From: Favolaschia claudopus
Taxonomy: Eukaryota > Basidiomycota > Agaricomycetes > Agaricales > Mycenaceae
Reading direction: 5' to 3'
DNA: 64,000 bases
Assembly (NCBI GenBank): GCA_037176885.1
Contig: JAWWNJ010000180.1
Span: 124,001-188,000, forward strand
A model generated the notes under the pieces. That model did no database searches and was not told the DNA's origin. It worked only from the letters and a program-made list of their open reading frames with translations. Position 1 is the first letter of the stretch. Every line of letters begins with the position of its first letter. The translations under genes and the position numbers were made by a program. Of this stretch, positions 22,371 to 30,726 are shown in pieces.

Positions 22371-23951
22371 CTAAAATTTGAAGGGGTTCCCCGCCCTCCT
22401 CGACGTCTCAGATATTGAACCAACATGCATTGATTCGAGGACCGTTGTGCTCTCGTGCAGTACATCACGAGAAGGTGAAACTGTAGGGATATGAGCAGCA
22501 TGCGAGGAGAACCCCGGGGGTTTCCCTTTCTTCTTCGAAGTCATGGAACGAGCCTTAGGGCAGTTTCGAGCCATGTGCCCGGGCTGTTCACAGTTGAAGC
22601 ACAGCTCTTTAGCGATAAGTTCTTTTCGCTTTTCTGCAGACATCTGTTTTTCTCCCGCAGGTTTGGACGGGATTTCTGCCGAAGAAGTGCGCATTACTTC
22701 CTCGCGCGAAGTCGAATTATTGCCGTGCCCTCCACTACCGCGTCCACGGCCTCTGAAGGTATTGCGAGACCATTGCTTCGATTTTTGTGAGTTGTTTGAA
22801 CTCGAAGGTTGAGACTTCTGACCCCCTTGTTTCGAGGTTTCGTTTGAATCTTTGCCTTGTCCGGCAAGATTTAATGCTACCTCAGCGTCCCTGGCTGCGT
22901 TTACGACTTCGTCCCATGTTGCCGATTCGGGGCGTACTTTGTCTTTGTACATTTCAGATTTAATAGATCGCGTGAAGCTGCTGAACAGCTTTACGACCTT
23001 TTCCTGAGTATCCTCAAGGCCGATCGTGTTGTAGATGTGGGCCCAATCCGCAACATGTGTTGCAACATCCTTGGAGCCTTGGAAACACCTCTCCAAGCGT
23101 CTCCTCTGTCTGTCTCGGAAGTCGATGGGGAAACAAAACTCAAACAGTTCAACAAAGAAATCATGAAGTAAGTAATTTTTCTCGTTTCGTTGAACAATTT
23201 GGTTATAAAAGTCCAGTGCCTTGCCGTCAAGGTAATATGATATAAAATAAACCTGGTTTTCCTCAGGTACATTTCCCATCTCAACGTAGGTTTTGGATTC
23301 ACGCGCGAACCGCTGAATCGCAGTTGCGCTGGATTCCCCGTTGTAACGAGAAGGTGGGATCGGCTTCAAAAGCAACTTTTGCTTGCGAGCATGGCCTCGC
23401 TTTCGCTTGCTCGATAAACGAGGACTGTTCGCGCCCCGCCGGGAATATCCAGATTCGTCAGAACTCGAGGACTCACTCGAACTTTCGTCCGAGCTGGAGC
23501 TAGAATTGTCTGACGGGTCGGAAGGCGGCGGTTTGGCCTTAGCCGATGGTGATCTCGTGTTTCGCAAGGCTCTCGCAAAGAAAGTTTCAGCCGCGACTCG
23601 CGACGGGTTCAATTCTTTAGGCAGAGTTTTCTCGCGCTCTTCTGAGCTACGAGCCTTGCTTTTGGAAGAGGCAGACCGTTCTGTCTTCCTCTCGTGTTTC
23701 GCGCGCTTCTGAACATTTAACTCATCAATTCTTTTTGTTAACAAGTTATATACTTCATCAATAGAGCGTCCGGACTTTGCACCGCGCGGTTCAATCTCAT
23801 CGCGGGCAGGTTCATTCGCCCGTTCTTGAACCTTTGATTCATTCTTCAAAGGCTCAACTAATTCAACTAGCTTGGGAGCTGGTTGAGCGGCAAAGTCACT
23901 GTTTTCTTTCTTTGCCTTGGGACTCTTTGACCGCTTCCTAGGTTTCTTCAT
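22371..23951 (-). CDS. Gypsy Gag protein
   Basis: 526 codons. A Lys-rich N-terminus (MKKPRKRSKSPKAKKENS), a Ser/Asp-rich low-complexity segment, then the capsid-like domain (IPPSRYNGESSATAIQRFAR, YYLDGKALDFYNQIVQ, FCFPIDFRDRQRRRLERC) and a CCHC zinc knuckle CFNCEQPGHMARNCPKA near residue 465. It packages element RNA. Its start codon overlaps the stop of the upstream ORF in an ATGA (23948-23951). The frame is intact. Confidence 0.88.
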   Translation of the reverse strand: MKKPRKRSKSPKAKKENSDFAAQPAPKLVELVEPLKNESKVQERANEPARDEIEPRGAKSGRSIDEVYNLLTKRIDELNVQKRAKHERKTERSASSKSKARSSEEREKTLPKELNPSRVAAETFFARALRNTRSPSAKAKPPPSDPSDNSSSSSDESSSESSSSDESGYSRRGANSPRLSSKRKRGHARKQKLLLKPIPPSRYNGESSATAIQRFARESKTYVEMGNVPEENQVYFISYYLDGKALDFYNQIVQRNEKNYLLHDFFVELFEFCFPIDFRDRQRRRLERCFQGSKDVATHVADWAHIYNTIGLEDTQEKVVKLFSSFTRSIKSEMYKDKVRPESATWDEVVNAARDAEVALNLAGQGKDSNETSKQGGQKSQPSSSNNSQKSKQWSRNTFRGRGRGSGGHGNNSTSREEVMRTSSAEIPSKPAGEKQMSAEKRKELIAKELCFNCEQPGHMARNCPKARSMTSKKKGKPPGFSSHAAHIPTVSPSRDVLHESTTVLESMHVGSISETSRRAGNPFKF

Positions 23952-24883
23952 GACGGCCGCTGTGAAACATCTTCTGAAAACTCAAGGTGAGGCGTAATTT
24001 CCTCTTGCTTCATTTGATGAATAGTATTCCACGTTAACAAAGCATCCCTCTGAGCTTCGAGCTCACGCTCTGAAAAATTCGCTAGAGAGCTGATGTCTCC
24101 CCAGTTTCCAGGATCTGCGCCTTTTCCTTTGTTGCGGGATGGGCCGGCAGATGGTTTGAAAGAGATGAGATCATCCTCATCTTCAACTTCCTCAACGGTA
24201 GCTCGGTGAGTTGGATCCCGTTTCTCAATCGCCTCATCAGTCGGTGCCTTGAGGCTATGAGCGGGAACGGAGGCCGCTCCGTCTTTTGATGCGGGTTTTC
24301 CGTGATGGTCAGATCCTGCATCTGATGGAGGAGCTGACTCCATGTGCTCAACCTTGGCACGGAGCTGAGCCGCGAAAGCCTCATGTCGACGAGCAAGGGA
24401 GATGAGCTCGTCGTTACTCATATCGGCAGTGGCCTGAGCCACAGTGGACTCAGTGTTGGCTGCCTTCTCAGACGGAGTGGTATCATCATTAGCAGACTCA
24501 CTACGAACAGACTCATTATCTTCGCGATGGGTACGTGATGTCTTCCTAGTAACCGGGGTCCAGCCCCTTCCGTCGTTGTCATCGACATCCACAAGTACGC
24601 CAACCCGACTCTCAGAAAGAGACGGAAGCGCCGAAGATAAATCACTCGAAGGTGAGGAAGTAATTCTCGCCCCCGAAGGAGCGGCTCTCGCCGACTGAGC
24701 AGCGGTGGGTCTCGTCACCGAGGTGACGGTAGGGACAGCAGACTCACCGACGAGCGCGTCAATGTCCTCGCCAGAAATAGACCCATAAGACAAGGTGGGG
24801 CTATAGAGGGGACGAGGAGGAGGGTATACGCCGGCCCTTGTGGCCGCGCGAGTGTGGTGGCCAGCCGTAGAATCGGTAGCCAT
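23948..24883 (-). CDS. Gypsy ORF1 (N-terminal Gag-associated protein)
   Basis: 311 codons starting MATDSTAGHHTRAATRAGVY after a 126 nt leader. Ser/Thr-rich and mostly disordered, with a helical segment (MSNDELISLARRHEAFAAQL) and ISSLANFSERELEAQRDALL near the end. It resembles the 5' ORF placed before Gag in mushroom gypsy elements; biochemical role unknown. The last codons TCA TGA share ATGA with the Gag start. The frame is intact. Confidence 0.7.
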   Translation of the reverse strand: MATDSTAGHHTRAATRAGVYPPPRPLYSPTLSYGSISGEDIDALVGESAVPTVTSVTRPTAAQSARAAPSGARITSSPSSDLSSALPSLSESRVGVLVDVDDNDGRGWTPVTRKTSRTHREDNESVRSESANDDTTPSEKAANTESTVAQATADMSNDELISLARRHEAFAAQLRAKVEHMESAPPSDAGSDHHGKPASKDGAASVPAHSLKAPTDEAIEKRDPTHRATVEEVEDEDDLISFKPSAGPSRNKGKGADPGNWGDISSLANFSERELEAQRDALLTWNTIHQMKQEEITPHLEFSEDVSQRPS

Positions 24884-25009
24884 AGTTCTTTGGATTTGGG
24901 GGGTGTCGGCAGCGAAGTGGTAGTCAAGGTTGATCAGACCGAGGGGAAACCAGCAGAGCAGCGACGAATTCGAGCACTTAAAAAGATGTAACGAGGAGTA
25001 GACGGTTGG

Positions 25010-25249
25010 CCGCTACTAGTCTCGGTACACAGAGAATTTGTTGGGTGGTCGCACAAACGAGTAAGTGGCGTAAGAGTAAGATTGACCAAAGAACTAACTA
25101 CGTACATCACAGGCTTATATACTACGATCAACAGAACAGTTCGGATCAAGGTAATTACCGGTGGACTTGGCGTACGGTAAACAGACGAAAGTAAAATAGA
25201 GCGGTGTGGAGAAATAGAATAGAATAAACAAATATATCGCACCGTTACA
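25010..25249 (-). repeat. 5' LTR of the gypsy element
   Basis: Identical to 16715-16954 as read by eye. It carries the promoter of the minus-strand element. The LTR joins the coding end of a LINE relic on the right (the LINE frame ...YEDEPDL reads straight into the LTR). Confidence 0.9.
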
Positions 25250-25577
25250 GGTCGGGTTCATCTTCGTATATGGGAAGGTCCGCTTTTGCAAACGGACGCC
25301 CGGTCTTCGTGAAAGCGCCAGAGGCCTCTATGAACTTGGCCAAGGCATCAATGCCTTTGCGTGTGCCCCATGGCCAAGTCCCTTGAAGCCCCTCGAAGTA
25401 GGTGGCGATGGTCGCCGTAGCGTGAGCATTCGCGCAATATGTGCTCGCGGGTCTGAAGTCGTTCGCCGCACGGGCAGTCAACGTTCTCGGAGGGGACGAA
25501 TTTTTCGTAGTACTCGCCACGGGATTCGGTCGCCATCCTACAACAGAAAGACCAATTCCAGACTTGCGTCGTCGACA
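25250..25577 (-). pseudogene. LINE (non-LTR retrotransposon) C-terminal tail
   Basis: Minus-strand reading from ...TQVWNWSFCCRMATESRGEY gives YYEKFVPSENVDCPCGERLQ and TREHILRECSRYGDHR: a CxCG...TxxHxxxxC zinc motif that follows RNase H in fungal LINEs. After a frame change near 25380 it continues GTRKGIDALAKFIEASGAFTKTG. The 5' side is interrupted by the 25580-26274 fold-back element and the 3' side by the gypsy LTR. Confidence 0.7.
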
Positions 25578-25579
25578 TA

Positions 25580-26274
25580 CAGTGGTGGCAAATAGAAATT
25601 GCCGTGGCTTTTTGGTGAAAATCTGGCTGTATACTTCACCGAATGACCTCAAATAAAATGTAGAGATAGGTATGTGATACTTTTGTGCCTCTTAGATCAG
25701 TCAGCAATATATTATGCCCTGAGAATGCATCAATCATAGGATGATTTCCGATTTTTGCCATATTCGGAAAAACACAATGAACCCTCAGGTAAAAGGTGTC
25801 ATAATAGGATGAAAGTACTTAAAAAACAGTCCTAGTTTCCACTTTGGTTGAATGGAATTGACCCTGATTTGAGCTCACAGCAGCCGCTCAAAGTTGGCTA
25901 TTTTCACACAAAATAGCTGAAAATGCAGAGAAAATAGCTAAAAGGACCAACTTCAAGCAGCCGTTGTGAGCTCAAATGAGGTTCAATTCCAGTCAATCAA
26001 AGTGATAACTAGCATTGTTTTTCAAGTACTTTCATCCTGTTATGACACTTTTTTGCTGAGGATACATTGAGCTTTTCCAGATATGGCAATAATCAGAAAC
26101 TGTCCTGTTATTGATGCATCGTCAGGGCATAATAGATAGCTGAGTATTCTAAGTGGTACAGTAGTATCATATATTTATCTCTACATCTTATTTCAGGTCA
26201 TTCGGTGAAGTATACAGCAAGATTTTGGCCAAAAAGCCACGGCAATTTCTATTTGCCACCACTGTATGTCCCGC
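25580..26274. mobile_element. Fold-back MITE, almost fully palindromic (695 bp), TA target
   Basis: Starts CAGTGGTGGCAAATAGAAAT and ends with the inverse; TA lies on both sides (25578-25579, 26275-26276). Both arms pair along nearly their full length (for example GCCGTGGCTTTTTGG, ATGACCTCAAATAA, AAAGTACTTGAAAAACA), meeting around 25920. CAGTG termini and the TA target suggest a Tc1/mariner-type enzyme. A transcript would form a hairpin of about 340 bp. Confidence 0.85.
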
Positions 26275-26346
26275 ACGGTACGACCTGTACGGACAAGACT
26301 TTGAATGTGTTGCTCTTCTTCTTCTCTTCCTTTCCCTAAAGCTGAT

Positions 26347-26754
26347 TCAGTCCCAGTAGATTTTATCATTCAATAAATGTCCCGTGCGCTTACCACCACC
26401 GCTCCCGCTAGGGCGCATACCTTCATTGGCCTCGCGATGTGCAGCACTCAACGCAGGTGATTTTGACTTCGTGGAAGACGCCGCAATAATTGACCCCAAC
26501 GATGATGTGTGGCCTTTGGACGAGCCAGCCTTGGTCTTGCTGCCGTTGGAGCCAAGGATCATGCCCGCAAGAAGGGATTTTACCGCCGCACTTTTCTTTG
26601 ACGCTCCAGGCGTCGACAGAAGGTGGAAGTGACGTGAATGTGAACAAATACAGGAGCCCGGTGCGTCTTCATCTTCATCGTAAGCTTGACAAACACACTC
26701 GGCTTTGGTTCGCTTATTGTGCGCTGTACACTCCCCTGTGCTGGTATCAGACAT
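26347..26754 (-). CDS. Small Cys-rich protein of unknown function
   Basis: A start at 26754 (MSDTSTGECTAHNKRTKAEC) gives 135 residues; the frame is open to 26835 but the inner Met is preferred because the upstream part is basic and atypical. Cysteines and histidines cluster in the first 45 residues (C..H...C.C ... C.C.H...H: GSCICSHSRHFHLL), which looks like a small zinc-binding module; the rest is Ser/Lys/Gly-rich and disordered (SGSGGGKRTGHLLNDKIYWD at the end). No intron is needed. Similar short Cys-rich frames accompany TEs in mushrooms; whether it belongs to an element is unknown. Confidence 0.5.
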   Translation of the reverse strand: MSDTSTGECTAHNKRTKAECVCQAYDEDEDAPGSCICSHSRHFHLLSTPGASKKSAAVKSLLAGMILGSNGSKTKAGSSKGHTSSLGSIIAASSTKSKSPALSAAHREANEGMRPSGSGGGKRTGHLLNDKIYWD

Positions 26755-26865
26755 GATGAAGGGTGGGGTGAAGGACGATGTTGCTCTAGGCTTATACACT
26801 CCTCTCAAGCGCTCGGCAAACGATCGAGCGAGCAAAAAAGACGTTGCGAGGTAGTAAAATCTCTA

Positions 26866-29130
26866 TCAAGCATGTTCGTTAATGTAACTAATCTCGTTCA
26901 AAATAGCCAAAGCTCTGCCCCAGCGCTCCGCGCGCGGCCGCCAAATTGGGTCTGGAAGGGCAACACGAAGCTCTTTTCCACCCCGCCGACCAGACCTGAG
27001 AATTTCGTAGCTTGGATACACACCTTCCTCCCATTCTTCTCGGAGAAGCCCAAAACCACGAGGAACAAACTCCAGTTCTTCCGCTGCTCCAAGTGCGTCA
27101 TGAGATAATTGTGTCGTTTCGTCGTCTTCAAACGGGCTTGCATGTTTCGGAACAGCGACAGGCTCGTGGTGAAAATTCTCGGCCTGAGCATCTTCAACCT
27201 GCCGGACTAACTCGTCGTCGCTCGCAAGATCGGAGGCATCATCGTCAGCGCCCCCGGTGGACGGTGCCGGGACATGTTCGTCGTCTATGGTGCGCGTCAC
27301 TTAGTCACCGCCTCTCCGTGACAACGCTAACTGTGACCCCAGTTTTTGCCCTAATTTTTATTCCTCTTGCAAAACGACTCCTTTTCAACAGAGGAACAAC
27401 TTCTCAAGAGGGATTTCCAAAATTTAAATAATTGAAGGAGCTATAAATTTTCACCCCACCCAATTTGGCAGTATACACCAATTTCGACTCCAGAAGCCTC
27501 AATACGAGGGATATCAAACACCGCTCCTATGCCATTGCTCAATAAACCCAAATCGCACCAGTAGATGCGTCAAAAGTCCACTCAAAAGGCCCCAAATCGG
27601 TTGAAATCCAGCCTTTAATAGGGTGTTGTGAAAAAATTTCGGCCTCCGGCCGATTTGGCAGTAGTGCAAAGGAGGCGGTGACTAAGTGACGCGCACCATA
27701 GCTGACCTGCACCTGTTTCACCGGGTTGCCTTTCAACTACGCGGCCGTGAACACCATAGTATCGCTGAAGAATGCTTGGGTGGATATTGGGGTATTCGGT
27801 CATGTAGACACCTTTCTCTACTTGTCCTGTAAAGCATAGATCCTGTTCCGTCGTATAAATTAGAGAGGAGGATGAGACAAACAGGAACAGATGAGCATTA
27901 CATGAGGCGTCTGACCATGACCTTCACCTGAGATAGGATGAAGATTCCATTCCGCCCGAAAATCCTCGGAGTCGTCGTTGATGAAATCAAGTAAAAGAAG
28001 GTGAAGGAGCCACAGATGATGGGGATTACTCCTTTCGAGGCCATGGACTGCCTCGATAGAAGAATGCACGCCAACGGCGGGCAAATTGGGAACCAACCTC
28101 GACCCAGAGGCGTTCAATCCGAGTGTTATGGGTTGAGCTGAATGCGGCTTAGCCAGATTTCCATGTATATGAAACATCACTTACGAGCCCCACATGAAGG
28201 AAGCGCGACCCAAGCCCTGAGTGATTATCATGTAAACAGGGACCTTCTTGTTCTCCGCACCGTGATCCCCGCGCACCCTGGAAGGCAGTCCGTACTCCCC
28301 AACCGCCTCGAGAAAAACTTCAAGAACCGTAGTAGCTCTGTTGTTTGTGCTTGCACGCAATGCAGTGACCTTGATGGGTTCAGCGACAGTGATATCGAGA
28401 AAAGTCTGAAGACTTACAGTGCGGGAATAACCATCCACAAAGCCGTGGATGACAATTTCCCACAGTATCAGCTTATGATGTCCGTCTACATGCCAAAGAG
28501 CGTGCGCACGAGAAACCCTGTAGTCTTGCCGTTTGATACCCCGGCGCTGACGGAGAGCGCGACCGAGTCCATCAACAGGGTGAATAAATGAATAGACGCG
28601 TCGGCGCTGCACACGGAGACCGTGGCGGCGAAGGAATCCCACGAGGTAACCAAGGCCAGAGTCGGGTTTCGATGCTCGGAAGGACCGGACGAGAGCATCG
28701 AGCTCGGCTTTGTCAAGTCGGAGAACTTGTGGTAAACGTTGTTGGCTCTCAAGTGCTTGATCAGTGTGGGCCTACTGATCCCCATTAACTTTGCAAGCTG
28801 CGTGACAGTAATTTTTCGACTTGATGACATGGCTTCCGCTACGAATGTTGGATTCAGAACTTTTTGAGGGCGACCCCGTTTTCCGTTTCGGACAACGGTC
28901 ACAGGTTCCACGAAAGCCACATTGGATTCCTCTCTGCAAGAAACAGAGTGAGGCACAAAGATGGTCGGGAAGAGAACAAAGTGAGACGCACCGTGCAGCA
29001 GCTACCTCCTGAGCTTCACATATATCGACAATGAGCTCGCCCACAATCTCCGTACATGACAGTATCCAGGGCAATGGGAGATGCTCATCTGCATATGGCA
29101 CATATACTGTGAAAAAATTCAAAATCGACA
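26866..29130 (-). pseudogene. DDE 'integrase core' transposase-like gene, broken by a MITE and a frameshift
   Basis: The minus-strand gene can be followed from about 29100 ([20 protein letters not shown]) through a helix-turn-helix region ([20 protein letters not shown]) to the core LWHVDGHHKLILWEIVIHGF, SRVRGDHGAEN and NTRIERLWVEVGSQF, which supply D, D and E. Introns: one ending just before [11 protein letters not shown], one at 28370-28417 (48 nt), and one near 28150-28180. The C-terminus continues HHLWLLHLLLLDFINDDSED, HPSILQRYYGVHG and ...RPRAERWGRALAILNEI. A one-base shift near 28712 and the MITE at 27286-27700 inactivate it. The family is widespread in Agaricomycetes and likely a domesticated or mobile rve/DDE enzyme. 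Confidence 0.75.
27286..27700. mobile_element. TA-flanked MITE, TATGGTGCGCGTCACTTAGT family (copy 1)
   Basis: Termini TATGGTGCGCGTCACTTAGT and the inverse; 415 bp. Removing it with one TA restores the reading frame of the host gene (...GAGQ|LDDEHVPAP...). A near-identical copy at 58455-58870 interrupts another gene. Confidence 0.88.
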
Positions 29131-29362
29131 ACTTCCCCAATTTGATTGACAACTTTGTCAAATCACCGTTCTCAGTTGGCAACTTCAACAAAAGACAGCA
29201 TCTCGGCCACGTTTCAGAAACATTCTTGGTTGCAACTTTCCACACAAGCAACGAAAGTGGCAGGCAACTGCAAGGTGTGGCCTGGGCATGTACACACAAA
29301 AGAGAATCGTCCGATGACAACTGAGCCTGAACTGGGTGCGGCAAGTAGGTGTCTGATTTTGG

Positions 29363-29467
29363 CAGGATTGGCGCTAGTCACTGAGAGAGAGAGAGATGCG
29401 TGAGAAATATGATTTTTGTCTACTTTTGGGCAGATGACTCGGCTCTCGAGTCCGCAATACCTCTACA
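29363..29467 (-). repeat. Split repeat B2 of the Ngaro-like element
   Basis: CAGGATTGGCGCTAGTCACT to ...AATACCTCTACA; identical by eye to 29696-29800. Confidence 0.9.
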
Positions 29468-29556
29468 GCAAGGGAGGGCCTCGGCAGCCCCCCGTGTAGC
29501 TAAAAATCTACACAGGTATGCAAAAGACTAAGGAGAAGCTGGGGATGGAGGGTGGG

Positions 29557-29688
29557 ACGACAAAGAAAAACTAAGGAGGAGGAGGGCAGCGAAGGCGGGG
29601 AGAAAGCGAACGTGGTGGGAGGAAGCAAAAAAGATGAGATGACGAGGAGGGGATGACGTGATCTTAGCCAATCCCCTTGGTCTCTCCA
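29557..29688 (-). repeat. Split repeat A2 of the Ngaro-like element
   Basis: ACGACAAAGAAAAACTAAGG to ...CTTGGTCTCTCCA; identical by eye to 33550-33681. Confidence 0.9.
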
Positions 29689-29695
29689 GACCATT

Positions 29696-29800
29696 CAGGA
29701 TTGGCGCTAGTCACTGAGAGAGAGAGAGATGCGTGAGAAATATGATTTTTGTCTACTTTTGGGCAGATGACTCGGCTCTCGAGTCCGCAATACCTCTACA
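29696..29800 (-). repeat. Split repeat B1 of the Ngaro-like element
   Basis: Identical to B2. It contains the last codons of the recombinase frame, so the C-terminus of the protein is encoded in the repeat. Confidence 0.9.
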
Positions 29801-30726
29801 TGCTCCTGAGTGTACCCCGCCTCTGCAGCAGCGAAGGCAGCTCCACGGCGGAAACTGTGGCCGGTGAACTCACCCGAGCTATACCCAGCCCTTCGAAGGC
29901 AGTCGTCAAGTGCGGAGAGGGCAAAGGAGCGTGAGAGGGGTGCACCCGTGGAGGTGACGAACAGCGGAGCATATGGGGAGACAGCTGGACGACACTCACG
30001 GTACGCTCTGAACCTGGCAACAGGACAGGTTGGGGCACCAACAGCGGCCCCACAAAGGACCTGAGCCCCTCGCCGTCCAGGGTCCGTCTTGCTTGCCTGG
30101 ATGGTGCAGAGAAGGGAGGAGTCAGTGACATTCGAGATGCAGCCCTCTGTAAGGTTGATGGAGGGGTCAAAGGCTGCACCGTCAGCGACTGTGAACTCCC
30201 CGCAGCGCATGAATGCTGTCCAGGCAAGGGTGAAAGCGGAGGCGAGCATCCTACCATCATGGTCGTCTGGGAGCTCCGCGATAATGTCAGCGAGGATCTG
30301 GCGCGTGATGGGCCGACGAAGGCGGCGGGGCGCAGTACCGTACCGGCGCTCAGCGGCGCTGATGAGGCGCTTGAGAATGGGGTCGTCAAGCGCCTCAACC
30401 GACCATCCATGCTCGATGTGGATGGTGCGCAAGCTGGAGAGGTAACGGGAGAGCGTAGCAGGCTGGACAAAGGGAGCCTTCTCTGCGATCCAGAGCTGGA
30501 GACCAGCGGCGGTGGCGGGAAGCACCTTGCCGTCAGGATGGGTGAAGCCACGGCTTCGGGCGAAGACAGAGTACATGGCAACGACACCATCGTACCCAGC
30601 GCGGGTGGCAGGCTTGAGACTGTACCAGATGAGGTCCGCAACGGCTGGGTGGAGGTGCGAGTTGGCCTCGAGCCACTCCGGTGAGGGAGTACCCAGTGAG
30701 GACGGAGTCGGTCGAGGTTCACCCAC
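29707..30726 (-). CDS. Tyrosine recombinase (YR) of the Ngaro-like element
   Basis: About 339 residues. N-terminal SAM-like core-binding part (LKPATRAGYDGVVAMYSVFA, QPATLSRYLSSLRTIHIEHG), then the catalytic domain with Arg in AWTAFMRCGEFTV, Lys in IQASKTDPGRRG, and the HxxR box GHSFRRGAAFAAAEAG. The nucleophile Tyr is expected 25-35 residues later; the best candidate is in QKSYFSRI, already inside repeat B1, but this part does not align clearly with the usual LGRW.SDAY box. The frame begins at a GTG and overlaps the RT frame, so expression by frameshifting or splicing from the RT ORF (near TTTTCAG at 30730) is likely. Confidence 0.82.
   Translation of the reverse strand: MGEPRPTPSSLGTPSPEWLEANSHLHPAVADLIWYSLKPATRAGYDGVVAMYSVFARSRGFTHPDGKVLPATAAGLQLWIAEKAPFVQPATLSRYLSSLRTIHIEHGWSVEALDDPILKRLISAAERRYGTAPRRLRRPITRQILADIIAELPDDHDGRMLASAFTLAWTAFMRCGEFTVADGAAFDPSINLTEGCISNVTDSSLLCTIQASKTDPGRRGAQVLCGAAVGAPTCPVARFRAYRECRPAVSPYAPLFVTSTGAPLSRSFALSALDDCLRRAGYSSGEFTGHSFRRGAAFAAAEAGYTQEHVEVLRTREPSHLPKSRQKSYFSRISLSLSD

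Larger units (their letters stand above)
16715..25249 (-). mobile_element. Ty3/gypsy LTR retrotransposon lacking RT and RNase H
   Basis: 8.5 kb, minus strand. The two 240 bp LTRs (25010-25249 as 5' and 16715-16954 as 3') appear identical by eye. A purine-rich tract (CTGGAGGGCGGG on the minus strand) directly precedes the 3' LTR. Order: leader, ORF1 (24883-23948), Gag with zinc knuckle (23951-22371), a linker and aspartic protease (22326-20370), integrase and chromodomain-like region (20369-18209), C-terminal ORF tail (17199-16983). RT and RNase H are missing between protease and integrase. The flanks do not show a 5 bp duplication: the right side is a LINE tail and the left side a different coding fragment, so the outer junctions may have been rearranged. 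Confidence 0.88.
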
